Positions 8,746 to 18,411 of a stretch of DNA of 64,000 nucleotides are shown here, one piece after another (position 1 is the first letter of the stretch; each line of letters begins with the position of its first letter). A model generated the notes under the pieces. The model had not been told where the DNA came from. It worked only from the letters and a program-made list of their open reading frames with translations, and did not search any database. Made by a program: the position numbers and the translations under genes. The stretch is from NCBI GenBank assembly GCA_910575475.1, contig CAJTGD010000005.1, positions 124,001 through 188,000 on the forward strand, given 5' to 3'. This DNA comes from Lachnospiraceae bacterium. GTDB taxonomy: Bacteria; Bacillota; Clostridia; Lachnospirales; Lachnospiraceae.

Positions 8746-9378
8746 ATGCAGGTACAAAAAATAAATTACCAAAAGGAACTGGATCAGATTCTGGAAGCAC
8801 TGCAAAAGGAGGGCAGAGTGCCCCGCCTTCTGCTCCATAGCTGCTGCGCCCCCTGCAGCAGCTATGTCCTGGAATATCTTTCGGATTATTTTGAGATCAC
8901 GGTATTTTATTACAATCCCAACATTTATCCGGAGGAGGAATATTACAAGCGGGTGGAAGAGCAGCAGATGCTGATCGGAAAATTAACAGCGGCCCATCCT
9001 ATTTCCTTTCTGGAAGGCATGTATGATCCGGAAAGATTTTATCGGATGGCTGCCGGACTGGAACGGGTAAAAGAAGGCGGAGAACGGTGCTTTGGCTGTT
9101 ATGCCCTGCGCCTGAAGGAGGCGGCGGACAAGGCAAAGGAAGGCGGATTTGATTATTTTACCACGACGCTTAGCATCAGCCCTCTGAAAAACGCGCAGAA
9201 GCTCAATGAGATCGGCATCGCTCTGGGGAAGCAGATCGGGGTGCCTTACCTGGTGTCGGATTTTAAGAAGAAAAACGGATATCAGCGGTCGGTGGAGCTG
9301 TCCGGGGAGTACGGGCTGTACCGTCAGGACTACTGCGGTTGTCAGTTTTCACTGGAAAACCGCGGAATCCGGGAGTGA
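8746..9378 (+). CDS. queH: Epoxyqueuosine reductase QueH
   Basis: QueH performs the last step of queuosine tRNA modification, reducing epoxyqueuosine to queuosine, in bacteria lacking QueG. The roughly 210-residue protein has the family cysteines: LLLHSCCAPCSSYVLEYL near the N-terminus (adjacent Cys pair plus CxxC), CFGCYALRL near residue 115, and a C-terminal CGCQFS. These are Fe-S and zinc/iron ligand and catalytic positions in the DUF208/QueH family. Two ATG starts, 8728 and 8746, are in frame. 8746 gives the family-like N-terminus KINYQKELD; neither has an ideal ribosome site. It is not in an obvious operon with other queuosine genes here. Confidence 0.9.
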   Translation: MQVQKINYQKELDQILEALQKEGRVPRLLLHSCCAPCSSYVLEYLSDYFEITVFYYNPNIYPEEEYYKRVEEQQMLIGKLTAAHPISFLEGMYDPERFYRMAAGLERVKEGGERCFGCYALRLKEAADKAKEGGFDYFTTTLSISPLKNAQKLNEIGIALGKQIGVPYLVSDFKKKNGYQRSVELSGEYGLYRQDYCGCQFSLENRGIRE

Positions 9379-9468
9379 AACTGTAAGAAGTTCCTTATAG
9401 ACAGAAGCACAGATGTATGGTACGATGGTTGATAATCATTTTGTAACGCTTCAGCAGGGCAGCAGTAT

Positions 9469-9573
9469 GAAAAAACAGACTGTGCAAGTTTGCCTGCGAA
9501 AGGCTTTTTTTCACACGGGTACTGCGGCTCAAAAAGCAGGCTGTGCAAGCTGATTTGCTGAAGGCTGTTTTTC
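9469..9573. repeat. Two similar A-tract/T-tract units upstream of argH
   Basis: Units at 9469-9511 and 9531-9573 both begin with an A run, contain CTGTGCAAG, and end with GAA(A)GGC(TG) plus a T run. They look like diverged tandem copies of a terminator-like segment in the queH-argH gap. Stem pairing is imperfect, so their role is uncertain. The rest of the 228-base gap shows nothing recognisable. Confidence 0.45.
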
Positions 9574-9606
9574 CATATTGATATATTAAGAAGAGAGGGA
9601 ACAGGA

Positions 9607-10986
9607 ATGGCACAATTATGGGGCGGTCGTTTTACGAAGGAAACGGACAAGCTGGTATATGATTTCAACGCGTCCATTTCATTTGACAAGAGATTTTACG
9701 CGCAGGACATCCGGGGCAGTATCGCCCATGTGACGATGCTCGCCAGACAGGGGATCTTGACCGCAGAGGAGAGGGACCAGATCATAGAAGGGCTGAACGG
9801 CATCCGAAAGGATGTGGAGAACGGGACGCTTTTGATCACAGAGGAATACGAGGATATCCACAGCTTTGTGGAGGCCAATCTGATCGAACGGATCGGGGAC
9901 GTGGGGAAGAAGCTCCACACCGGACGCAGCCGGAACGACCAGGTGGCTCTGGATATGAAATTATACACAAGGGATGAGATCCTGGAGCTGGACCGGCTTT
10001 TGAAATGCCTTCTGGAAACGCTCCTGAATATGATGAAGGAGCATACAGAGACGTACATGCCGGGATTCACCCATCTGCAGAAGGCGCAGCCGGTGACGTT
10101 TTCGCATCATCTGGGAGCCTATTTTGAGATGTTCCGGCGGGACCGCTCCCGGATGAAGGACATTTACCGCAGGATGAACACCTGTCCGTTGGGAGCCGGG
10201 GCGCTGGCAGGCACCACCTATCCGCTGGACCGGGACTATACGGCGGAATTGCTGGAATTTGACGGGCCTACGCGAAACAGCATGGATTCCGTGTCAGACC
10301 GGGATTACCTGATCGAGCTGCTGTCCGCCATGTCCACGGTGATGATGCACTTAAGCCGGTTTTCCGAGGAGGTGATCATCTGGAATTCCAATGAATATCA
10401 GTTTGTGGAGCTGGACGACGCCTACAGCACCGGGAGCAGCATCATGCCTCAGAAAAAGAACCCGGATATCGCCGAGCTGGTCCGGGGAAAGACAGGCCGT
10501 GTATATGGGGCGCTGATGTCACTGCTGACCACGATGAAGGGGATTCCCCTGGCATACAACAAGGACATGCAGGAGGACAAGGAGCTGGTCTTTGACGCCA
10601 TGGATACGACAAAGGGCTGTTTGACCCTGTTTACCGGAATGCTGGCCACCATGCGGTTTCGGAAGGACAGGATGGCGGACAGCGCAAAGCATGGATTTAC
10701 CAATGCCACGGATGCGGCGGATTATCTGGTGAACCACGGCGTGCCCTTCCGGGACGCTCATGGGATCGTGGGACAGCTGGTGCTGTACTGTATCGAGAAG
10801 GGGAAGGCATTGGATGATCTGACGATGGAAGAATACAAACACATTTCCCCGGTATTTGAAGAGGATATCTATGAAGCAGTCAGCATGAAGACCTGCGTGG
10901 AGACGCGCAATACCATCGGCGCGCCGGGAAAGGCGGCTATGGAGCAGGTGATCGCGCAGGAGGAAGCGTATTTGATCGGGGAATAA
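9607..10986 (+). CDS. argH: Argininosuccinate lyase
   Basis: ArgH cleaves argininosuccinate to arginine and fumarate, the last step of arginine synthesis, in the cytoplasm. The 459-residue length is normal. Family marks include [20 protein letters not shown] at the N-terminus, [37 protein letters not shown] and the fumarase/aspartase signature [12 protein letters not shown] near residue 280, which holds the catalytic Ser loop. The start has GAGAGGGAACAGG upstream. argG is not adjacent; the gene stands with asd 38 bases downstream, so a shared transcript is possible. Confidence 0.97.
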   Translation: MAQLWGGRFTKETDKLVYDFNASISFDKRFYAQDIRGSIAHVTMLARQGILTAEERDQIIEGLNGIRKDVENGTLLITEEYEDIHSFVEANLIERIGDVGKKLHTGRSRNDQVALDMKLYTRDEILELDRLLKCLLETLLNMMKEHTETYMPGFTHLQKAQPVTFSHHLGAYFEMFRRDRSRMKDIYRRMNTCPLGAGALAGTTYPLDRDYTAELLEFDGPTRNSMDSVSDRDYLIELLSAMSTVMMHLSRFSEEVIIWNSNEYQFVELDDAYSTGSSIMPQKKNPDIAELVRGKTGRVYGALMSLLTTMKGIPLAYNKDMQEDKELVFDAMDTTKGCLTLFTGMLATMRFRKDRMADSAKHGFTNATDAADYLVNHGVPFRDAHGIVGQLVLYCIEKGKALDDLTMEEYKHISPVFEEDIYEAVSMKTCVETRNTIGAPGKAAMEQVIAQEEAYLIGE

Positions 10987-11024
10987 ATTTCAGATATTTT
11001 GAAAGGATAAAGGAGAGGATTAAG

Positions 11025-12116
11025 ATGGAGCAGAAGTTAAAGGTTGGGATATTAGGAGCGACAGGCATGGTAGGGCAGAGATTTATTTCTCTCTTGGAGG
11101 ATCACCCCTGGTTTGAGGTGGTGACGGTTGCGGCAAGCCCCCGCTCCGCCGGAAAGACCTACGAGGAGGCAGTCGGGGGCAGGTGGAAAATGGACACCCC
11201 CATGCCGGAAGCAGTGAAGAAGCTGGTGGTGCTGAATGTGAATGAAGTGGAAAAGGTTGCTTCCACGGTGGATTTTGTATTCAGCGCGGTGGATATGTCG
11301 AAGGAGGAGATCAAGGCCATCGAGGAGGCTTACGCAAAAACCGAGACTCCGGTGGTATCCAACAACAGTGCGCACCGCTGGACTCCGGATGTGCCTATGG
11401 TGGTGCCGGAGATCAATGTAGAACATTTTGACGTGATCGCAGACCAGAAAAAGCGTCTCGGAACCACCCGCGGTTTTATCGCCGTAAAGCCCAACTGCTC
11501 CATCCAGAGCTATGCGCCTTGTCTTGCGGCGTGGAAGGAATTCGGCCCGAAGGAAGTGGTGGCGACCACCTACCAGGCCATCTCCGGCGCAGGCAAGACT
11601 TTCAAGGACTGGCCGGAAATGGTGGAAAATGTGATCCCCTATATCGGCGGGGAAGAGGAGAAGAGCGAGCAGGAGCCGCTGCGGATCCTGGGCAGGGTAG
11701 AAGGCGGAGAGATCGTTAAGGCGGAGCTTCCGAAGATCACCTGCCAGTGCATCCGTGTGCCGGTGCTGAACGGCCATACGGCGGCAGTCTTTGTAAACTT
11801 TGAGAAAAAGCCGACGAAGGAGCAGCTCATCGAAAAGCTGGTGAATTTCAAAGGCTTCCCTCAGGAGGCAGGGCTTCCCAGCGCTCCGAAGCAGTTCATC
11901 CGCTATCAGGAGGAGGACAACCGTCCCCAGGTGAAGCTGGACGTGGACTATGAGAACGGGATGGGCGTGTCCATCGGACGTCTGCGGGAGGACAGCATGT
12001 TTGATTATAAATTTATCGGACTTTCCCACAATACCGTCCGCGGCGCGGCAGGCGGCGCGGTGCTGTGCGCGGAGGCGCTGACGGCGAAGGGATATATTGC
12101 GAAAAAAATGAATTGA
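11025..12116 (+). CDS. asd: Aspartate-semialdehyde dehydrogenase
   Basis: Asd makes L-aspartate-4-semialdehyde from aspartyl phosphate with NADPH, the branch point to lysine/diaminopimelate, threonine and methionine. The 363-residue sequence is of the archaeal/fungal-like class rather than the E. coli class: GILGATGMVGQRFI nucleotide-binding loop, catalytic Cys in VKPNCSIQSY (about residue 158), and the segment CIRVPVLNGHTAAVFV with the HT motif. AAAGGAGAGG precedes the start. A strong terminator follows. It supplies the same pathway as thrC at 18412, about 6 kb away. Confidence 0.95.
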   Translation: MEQKLKVGILGATGMVGQRFISLLEDHPWFEVVTVAASPRSAGKTYEEAVGGRWKMDTPMPEAVKKLVVLNVNEVEKVASTVDFVFSAVDMSKEEIKAIEEAYAKTETPVVSNNSAHRWTPDVPMVVPEINVEHFDVIADQKKRLGTTRGFIAVKPNCSIQSYAPCLAAWKEFGPKEVVATTYQAISGAGKTFKDWPEMVENVIPYIGGEEEKSEQEPLRILGRVEGGEIVKAELPKITCQCIRVPVLNGHTAAVFVNFEKKPTKEQLIEKLVNFKGFPQEAGLPSAPKQFIRYQEEDNRPQVKLDVDYENGMGVSIGRLREDSMFDYKFIGLSHNTVRGAAGGAVLCAEALTAKGYIAKKMN

Positions 12117-12127
12117 CAAAAATATAA

Positions 12128-12167
12128 AAGCGGGAATTTGTTATATTGCATTGACAAATTCCCGCTT
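12128..12167 (+). terminator. Rho-independent terminator after asd
   Basis: AAGCGGGAATTTGT pairs perfectly with ACAAATTCCCGCTT over a 12-base loop, 12 bases after the asd stop. The A-rich flank before it and the following ATCGTTTATT suggest function on the plus strand. Confidence 0.85.
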
Positions 12168-12277
12168 ATCGTTTATTATCAAATTACTCGTCTTAGGACA
12201 TTTCTTTTTTTCATGGGGAGCATCATCCCATTATCCAAAAGCGAGGACATAGCTATGTAGTTTGATTCACATTTTTG

Positions 12278-12326
12278 CTAACTGTACGGTTGCAATCCGA
12301 TCATCCAACCGTACAGTTAGTATTTT
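12278..12326 (+). terminator. Strong intrinsic terminator in the leader of the surface-protein gene
   Basis: CTAACTGTACGGTT (12278-12291) pairs perfectly with AACCGTACAGTTAG (12307-12320) and is followed by TATTTTT. It lies about 110 bases upstream of the surface-protein start, and the asd transcript already has its own terminator at 12128-12167. It could be an attenuator in the leader of the surface-protein mRNA, or the end of a small RNA encoded in 12170-12320. No known riboswitch consensus is visible in that stretch. Confidence 0.6.
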
Positions 12327-12430
12327 TAAAGAAAGGAGGATTTGCTTTTTTATTTTCAGTGGCGCTTTTTTTCGTACAGGCATTCCAAACAGCAATGTTT
12401 TGATTGCATTTTATGGAGGAGAAAAAAAGT

Positions 12431-15400
12431 ATGAGAAGATTTTTTTACAACATGCCGGGCATGTTCCGTACAGCGGCGGCCTTTCTGCTGATCTTTAGCT
12501 GTATGGCCTCGGCAAGTGCTGCTTCCGTGCGGGCGGAAGAAAGAATGGAAAACCAGGTATTGGCAGAAGGCTCAATGGCAGAGCCGGCGCCGGAAACAGA
12601 AGGAGGAGTAAATGAACAGGTAAAACAGGAGACATCAGAAGAAACAACGAACATACAGAACCAGGAATCGCAAGAACAAAAAGAAACACTCGGTACAACG
12701 GAAGAAGCAGGGGACTTTGGCGATGCTTCGGGTTCATCGAAAGGAGAGATTGGGGAAAAAATCAATCTCCCGGATCAGACAGGAGGGACGGATTCAGATA
12801 CAGATGAGGAAGAAGCCGGGGAAGCTTCCGTTTCCGGCAGAGTTCCGATCGGAAGAAGAGTGGCCGGAAATTATGGTACGGCTTATGTGTACGGCGGAAG
12901 CAGCCGGATGATGCGTTCGGCCGCCGGCTCGGACTGTACGATCACTCCGGGAACTCCTCACAGCTATGGGAACTGGAGCACCACAGAGTTTTATGTGGTG
13001 ACAGAGAAAGGACATTACATGGGATACTGTGCTCAGCCCAATAAACCGACTCCGGCCGGGCGCTACCAGATTTCTGAACTGAATCATGACAGGATCAAAA
13101 TGGCGCTGATGTTCGGTCAGGACGGACCCTGGGCAGGAGAAGCTTCTGCTTTGTTCGGCGGTACTGCCAACCCATACCCCTATGTCCATGCAATGATCGG
13201 AATCGAGTATACCGGTGAAACAGACGGGTTGACGGAGGCGCAGATCCAGGCTATGCGAAATGCCCTGAATGAGCAGATGAACAGCGGCAGGGCATCTATG
13301 TCGGTATTCCGGGAGTATAAAGCATATGTTGCATATAATGACGATCAGGATATTGTATGGCTGGAATATGAAGGACCCACGAACGGTACGGTAACATTGC
13401 GTAAAAGCTCTTCGCATCCCGGCATTACCGATGGAAATCCGTGCTATTCCTTAAGGAACGCAGAATATGGGATCTATGCAGATGCATCCTGCACAACCCT
13501 GTCAGCTGCGGCAGTCATCGGAGATTCCGGAGAAAGTGATGCTGTGGAGCTGCCGGAGGGAGACTACTGGGTAAAAGAGACTGCGGCCCCGTCAGGCTAT
13601 CAGAAGGACGGCCAGGTCTATACGGTCCATGTGAAATCCGGGGAGAGTAGACGGCTGGATGTGATCGATACGCCGGTCAGTGACCGTGCAGGGCTGGAAC
13701 TGGTCAAACGGGATCAGGAACTGGCGGACGGCATGCCGATAAACGGCGCGTCTCTTGCAGGCGCACAGTTTACGGTCAGATATTATAACGGATTTTACGA
13801 AAAAGGAAACCTGCCGCAGACACCGGACAGAACCTGGGTGCTGGAGACCAAAGCAGTGCCGGATGGAGCAGGAAATGCTGTGAAATACCAGGCGTTGCTC
13901 CGTGAAGAATACAAAATCTCAGGCGATGATTTTTTTGTCATGGACGGAATCCCAGTGCTGCCGCTTGGTACGATCACCATAGAAGAGACAAAGGCTCCCG
14001 AAGGGTATCTGCTGGAGGATGCATATATACAGGCAGAAGGGAGCACGGAAAAAATAACCGGATCCTTTACCGCACAGATCCGTCAGGCAGGCGGCAAGAC
14101 GGCACTGCAGGGAGGAAACCGATACGCCGTCTATAACCGGGCGATCCGCGGCGGCGTGAAACTCCGGAAGCGTGATCTGGATACGAAGGCAGCAGTGCCT
14201 CAGGGCAGCGCGTCTCTGGAAAATGCGGTGTTCTCGGTGGTGAATCTAAATGAATACACCGTGGTCGTGGATGGAAAAGCCTGTGCACGGAACGAGGCGG
14301 CTGCTGTGATCAAGACAGATGAAACCGGAATTGCACAGACGGCAGAGGATCTGCTCCCATATGGAAAATACCGGGTCATTGAGACGGGAGCGCCTGCCGG
14401 ATATCTTGAGAAGGGGATACTCAGCCGGGAATTTATGATCACGAAGAATGGAGGGATCGCAGACCTGACGGATGTAGGCCATTCCATCCAGAACCGGGTG
14501 AAGCGGGGAGACTTTGAGCTGCGCAAGATCGATTCCAGGACCCAGAAGGTGATGCCGGACGTCGAGTTCAGCCTGACCAGTACCACGACGGGGGAATCTC
14601 ACCGGATCACAACGGACGATAACGGCTACTATTCCTCTTCCGCAGACTGGAATCCGCATACCAGGAATCCCAATCAGGGGGGAACAGAAGACGGTCTCTG
14701 GTTCGGACTGGACGGAGAAGGAGGCAGCGCGCCTGTGGACGACAGCCTGGGAGCCCTTCCCTATGATACTTATATTCTGGAAGAGCTTCCTACGGATGCA
14801 AACAAAGGAAAAGAAATGCTGACGATTCCTCTGGTCATTTACAAGGATAAAGTAACCGTCAACCTGGGAAACCTGGAAAATAAGGATTTGATCGAGAACA
14901 ATCCGGCCATCTCCACCAGCGCCAGAAACGAGGCTACCGGAAACCATTATGCACAGATTGGAACGGTGACAGTGATCGATTCCGTGCTGTACAACGGATT
15001 GAAGGAAAAACAGGAATATCTCCTGAAATGTGTTGTGATGGATAAAAAAAACAAAAAGCCTGTCACGGATCCGGAAGGAAATCCAGTCACCGCAGAACAG
15101 ACATTTACCGCAGCCGCCTCTGCCGGCATGGCCGAGGTGGAGTGTACCTTTGACGCCTCCGAGCTGTACGGCCGGGACATTGTCCTTTACGAAGAGCTAT
15201 ATTGTGAGGAAAAAAAGATCGCAGAGCATAAGGACATCAATGATGAAGGCCAGACCATCCATTTTCCGGGCATCGAAACAAAAGCGCTGGACAAGACCAC
15301 CGGAACCAATACGGTCGTAGCAGGAGAACAGGTTTCCATCGTGGATACCATCACTTATCAAAATCTGAAACCGGGCCAGGAGTATATACTCCGCGGAAAA

Positions 15401-16525
15401 CTGGTGGACAAGGAAACGGGCATGACTGCGAAAGACGCTTCCGGGGCGGAGATTACCGCAGAACGAAAATGGACACCAAAGGAAAAGGACGGAAAAGCAG
15501 AAGTAGTATTTACCTTTGACGGATCGAACCTGGAAGGAAAGACCCTGGTCGCATTTGAAACCCTGGAGAAAAACAACAAGATCTATGCCGTCCACGCGGA
15601 CATTGACAGCCAGGAACAGACCGTTTATTTCCCAAAAGTCAGGACCTCCGCCCGGGATGTCGAAACCAACAGCCGCAGTGCCCAGACAGCGGAAAAAGCG
15701 ATGATCGTGGACACGGTTTTTTACTCCAACCTGACCCCGGGCCAGGAATACACGGTAGAGGGAACCCTGATGGATCAGGAAACCGAAGAGCCCCTTTTGG
15801 AAAATGGGGAACAGATCACGGGAGAAACCACCTTCACCCCGGAAGCCGATTCCGGAACCGTGGACGTAACCTTTGAACTGAACGCCTCCCGCCTTGCAGG
15901 TAAAACCGCCGTGGCATTTGAGAGCGTAACGAAAGAAGGAGAAGAGGTCGCCGCCCACAAGGACATCCACTACGAGGGCCAGACCCTCTACTTCCCGGAA
16001 CTGAAAACCCAGGCTGCCGAAAAACAGACCGGCAGCCAGAAGATCACCGCCGAAAACGAGATCACCATTGTAGATAAGGTGACTTATCAAAACCTGATCC
16101 CCGGTGAAGAATACACGATAAAAGGCATCCTGATGGACAGATCGACAGGAGCTCCCCTCCTGCTCGAAGAAACCGAGATCAAAGCCGAAACCACCTTCAC
16201 CCCGGAAAAAGCAGCCGGAACCGCAGAAGTAGAATTTACCTTCCAGGCAGGTTCCCTCAAAAACAAAGAACTCGTAGTATTCGAAAAACTATACATCAAC
16301 GGAGCGGTACTGGCCGCTCACGAAGACCTCAACGCCGAGTCCCAGACCGTCCACATCAACAAACCCCAGTCTCCCCAGGAAGAACAGCCGCAACAGCCGG
16401 CTTCCCCTTCCGAACCGTCAAAATCCGTCAAGACCGGAGACGTAGCAGACATCCTGCCGCCAGTCCTCCTTCTCATTTTATCCCTGGCCGTTTTAATTAC
16501 CGCCGCCAGAAAAAAACTGGGCTAA
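12431..16525 (+). CDS. Sortase-anchored surface protein with thioester-like, Cna-B and four VaFE repeat domains
   Basis: This 1364-residue protein is exported and probably wall linked. The order is: signal peptide (about 1-35, ending SASAASVRAEE); acidic low-complexity linker (about 40-140); thioester-like domain with Cys200 in GYCAQP; three to four Cna-B/SpaA-like domains (about 320-820, each with an ELVKRD or KLRKRD type start and an E-T-x-A-P end); four VaFE repeats (about 826-945, 945-1067, 1068-1189, 1190-1308) each ending D-I/L...QT-h-h-F-P; then a Pro-rich stretch, SVKTGD sorting motif near 1333, a hydrophobic helix and ARKKLG. Start 12431 has GGAGGA 10 bases upstream. Cna-B and VaFE domains form intramolecular isopeptide or ester cross-links in known proteins. 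It is likely an adhesin; no sortase gene is in the window. Confidence 0.9.
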   Translation: MRRFFYNMPGMFRTAAAFLLIFSCMASASAASVRAEERMENQVLAEGSMAEPAPETEGGVNEQVKQETSEETTNIQNQESQEQKETLGTTEEAGDFGDASGSSKGEIGEKINLPDQTGGTDSDTDEEEAGEASVSGRVPIGRRVAGNYGTAYVYGGSSRMMRSAAGSDCTITPGTPHSYGNWSTTEFYVVTEKGHYMGYCAQPNKPTPAGRYQISELNHDRIKMALMFGQDGPWAGEASALFGGTANPYPYVHAMIGIEYTGETDGLTEAQIQAMRNALNEQMNSGRASMSVFREYKAYVAYNDDQDIVWLEYEGPTNGTVTLRKSSSHPGITDGNPCYSLRNAEYGIYADASCTTLSAAAVIGDSGESDAVELPEGDYWVKETAAPSGYQKDGQVYTVHVKSGESRRLDVIDTPVSDRAGLELVKRDQELADGMPINGASLAGAQFTVRYYNGFYEKGNLPQTPDRTWVLETKAVPDGAGNAVKYQALLREEYKISGDDFFVMDGIPVLPLGTITIEETKAPEGYLLEDAYIQAEGSTEKITGSFTAQIRQAGGKTALQGGNRYAVYNRAIRGGVKLRKRDLDTKAAVPQGSASLENAVFSVVNLNEYTVVVDGKACARNEAAAVIKTDETGIAQTAEDLLPYGKYRVIETGAPAGYLEKGILSREFMITKNGGIADLTDVGHSIQNRVKRGDFELRKIDSRTQKVMPDVEFSLTSTTTGESHRITTDDNGYYSSSADWNPHTRNPNQGGTEDGLWFGLDGEGGSAPVDDSLGALPYDTYILEELPTDANKGKEMLTIPLVIYKDKVTVNLGNLENKDLIENNPAISTSARNEATGNHYAQIGTVTVIDSVLYNGLKEKQEYLLKCVVMDKKNKKPVTDPEGNPVTAEQTFTAAASAGMAEVECTFDASELYGRDIVLYEELYCEEKKIAEHKDINDEGQTIHFPGIETKALDKTTGTNTVVAGEQVSIVDTITYQNLKPGQEYILRGKLVDKETGMTAKDASGAEITAERKWTPKEKDGKAEVVFTFDGSNLEGKTLVAFETLEKNNKIYAVHADIDSQEQTVYFPKVRTSARDVETNSRSAQTAEKAMIVDTVFYSNLTPGQEYTVEGTLMDQETEEPLLENGEQITGETTFTPEADSGTVDVTFELNASRLAGKTAVAFESVTKEGEEVAAHKDIHYEGQTLYFPELKTQAAEKQTGSQKITAENEITIVDKVTYQNLIPGEEYTIKGILMDRSTGAPLLLEETEIKAETTFTPEKAAGTAEVEFTFQAGSLKNKELVVFEKLYINGAVLAAHEDLNAESQTVHINKPQSPQEEQPQQPASPSEPSKSVKTGDVADILPPVLLLILSLAVLITAARKKLG

Positions 16526-16611
16526 AGCAGCCCGCACAATTTCCACTTTTCTTTCCCGATATTGTGTGTTAGAATAGCAGACAGAAAGCAAATTTGAAGG
16601 AGGTTGTCACA

Positions 16612-17889
16612 ATGGGAATGACAATGACGCAGAAGATATTGGCCGCGCATGCGGGACTGGATTCTGTCTCGGCCGGTCAACTGATCGAAGCGAAGCTGGA
16701 TGTGGTCATGGCAAATGACATCACCGGTCCGATGGCGCTGCCTATTTTCAGGGAGATGGCAGATCAGGTTTATGATAAAGACAAGGTGGTCCTGGTTCCG
16801 GATCATTTTACACCGAATAAGGATATCAAGTCGGCTGAAAATTCAAAAGCGATCCGGGAGTTCGCGAAGGCGCAGGGCCTAAGCTGGTTCTTTGAGCAGG
16901 GCAAGTCCGGAGTCGAGCATGCCATTCTGCCCGAGGCGGGAGTCGTCACCGCGGGAGAGTGCATCATCGGAGCTGATTCCCATACCTGTACATACGGGGC
17001 GCTGGGGGCATTTTCCACCGGCGTTGGGACAACCGACATCGCAACCGGGATGGCGACAGGGGAGCTGTGGTTCAAGGTGCCTTCGGCCATCAAGTTTGTA
17101 CTGACCGGGAAGCCGGGGCCCTATGTCAGCGGCAAGGACATCATCATCCATATTATAGGAAAGATCGGTGTGGACGGGGCGCTGTACAAGTCCATGGAGT
17201 TTACCGGGGACGGCATCGCCAGCCTGTCCATGGACGATCGCTTTACCATGGCCAACATGGCCATCGAGGCAGGAGCCAAGAACGGGATCTTCCCGGTAGA
17301 CGAGCAGGCGGAGAGTTATATCAGGGAGCATTCCAAAAAGGAATATCAGATCTATACTGCGGACGAGGACGCGGAGTATGACGAGGTGGTGGAGATCCAT
17401 CTGGATGAGGTTCGTCCCACCGTCGCATTTCCGCATCTTCCGGGCAATGCAAAGACCATCGACGAGGTGGAGACCATGGAACCCATCTGGATCGACCAGG
17501 TGGTGATCGGGTCCTGCACCAACGGACGGATGGAGGATATGCGGAAGGCTGCGGCAATCCTGAAAGGACATACCGTACATCCGGATGTCCGGGTGATGGT
17601 GGTGCCGGCCACCCAGAAGATTTATAAGCAGTGCATCGCGGAGGGCCTGGTGGATATCTTTATTGACGCGGGCTGCGCGGTGAATACGCCGAGCTGCGGT
17701 CCCTGCATGGGCGGACATATGGGCGTAATGGCAGCAGGGGAGAAGTGTGTCTCCACCACGAACCGCAATTTTGTGGGACGGATGGGACATGTGGATTCCC
17801 TGATCTATCTGGCTTCCCCGGAAGTGGCGGCAGCCAGCGCGATCGCAGGATGCATCGCAAATCCGGAGAAAGTAGGTGACAAGTCATGA
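16612..17889 (+). CDS. leuC: 3-isopropylmalate dehydratase large subunit
   Basis: LeuC with LeuD isomerises 2-isopropylmalate to 3-isopropylmalate in leucine synthesis, using a 4Fe-4S cluster. The 425-residue protein has aconitase-family marks: [23 protein letters not shown], and cluster Cys residues in [13 protein letters not shown] and [14 protein letters not shown]. The length is that of the short archaeal/Firmicute-type LeuC. The start at 16612 is chosen because AAGGAGG (16597-16603) is 8 bases upstream. Its stop overlaps the leuD start in ATGA, giving translational coupling. Homoaconitase or methylmalate dehydratase cannot be excluded, but pairing with LeuD and thrC favours leucine synthesis. 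Confidence 0.93.
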   Translation: MGMTMTQKILAAHAGLDSVSAGQLIEAKLDVVMANDITGPMALPIFREMADQVYDKDKVVLVPDHFTPNKDIKSAENSKAIREFAKAQGLSWFFEQGKSGVEHAILPEAGVVTAGECIIGADSHTCTYGALGAFSTGVGTTDIATGMATGELWFKVPSAIKFVLTGKPGPYVSGKDIIIHIIGKIGVDGALYKSMEFTGDGIASLSMDDRFTMANMAIEAGAKNGIFPVDEQAESYIREHSKKEYQIYTADEDAEYDEVVEIHLDEVRPTVAFPHLPGNAKTIDEVETMEPIWIDQVVIGSCTNGRMEDMRKAAAILKGHTVHPDVRVMVVPATQKIYKQCIAEGLVDIFIDAGCAVNTPSCGPCMGGHMGVMAAGEKCVSTTNRNFVGRMGHVDSLIYLASPEVAAASAIAGCIANPEKVGDKS

Positions 17890-18383
17890 AAGCATTGGGA
17901 CATGTTTTTAAATATGGAGATAATGTAGATACGGATGTGATCATTCCGGCAAGATACCTCAATTCCTTTGACGCGCAGAAACTGGCGAGCCACGCCATGG
18001 TGGACATCGATCCCGAATTTGTGCACAAGGTACAGCCGGGGGATCTGATCGTGGCAAATAAAAATTTCGGCTGCGGCTCCTCTAGGGAGCACGCGCCGCT
18101 GTGCCTCAAGACGGCAGGAGTGAGCTGCGTGATCGCAGAGACCTTTGCGCGTATCTTCTATAGAAATGCGATCAATATCGGACTGCCGATCATCGAATGT
18201 CCGGAAGCGGCAAGAGGGATCGAGGCAGGAGACGAGGTAGAGGTGGATTTTGACAGCGGAAAGATCTACAACCGCACGAAGGGCACCGAATTTCAGGGAC
18301 AGGCGTTCCCGGAATTTATGCAGAAGCTGATCGCCGCCGGCGGGCTGGTGAAGTACACCAACGGCAAAAAAGCAGAAAAATAG
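17886..18383 (+). CDS. leuD: 3-isopropylmalate dehydratase small subunit
   Basis: The 165-residue swivel-domain subunit of isopropylmalate dehydratase. Visible marks are the N-terminal [18 protein letters not shown], the substrate-loop [18 protein letters not shown], and [18 protein letters not shown]. The length matches short-form LeuD. The ATG shares bases with the leuC stop. Only 28 bases separate it from thrC, so leuC-leuD-thrC likely form one transcript. leuA and leuB are not in the window. Confidence 0.93.
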   Translation: MKALGHVFKYGDNVDTDVIIPARYLNSFDAQKLASHAMVDIDPEFVHKVQPGDLIVANKNFGCGSSREHAPLCLKTAGVSCVIAETFARIFYRNAINIGLPIIECPEAARGIEAGDEVEVDFDSGKIYNRTKGTEFQGQAFPEFMQKLIAAGGLVKYTNGKKAEK

Positions 18384-18411
18384 AGAATAAAAGAAGAAAA
18401 GGGTGGAAGAG

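Noticed and set aside
11052..12119. Long antisense open frame over asd (and similar ones over argH, leuC, thrC, tig, clpP, lon)
   Set aside because: The sense strands encode highly conserved enzymes; the antisense translations are low in recognisable motifs and lack ribosome sites.
12170..12277. Known riboswitch upstream of the surface-protein terminator
   Set aside because: I looked for preQ1, c-di-GMP, SAM and lysine consensus cores and saw none; only the terminator itself is convincing.
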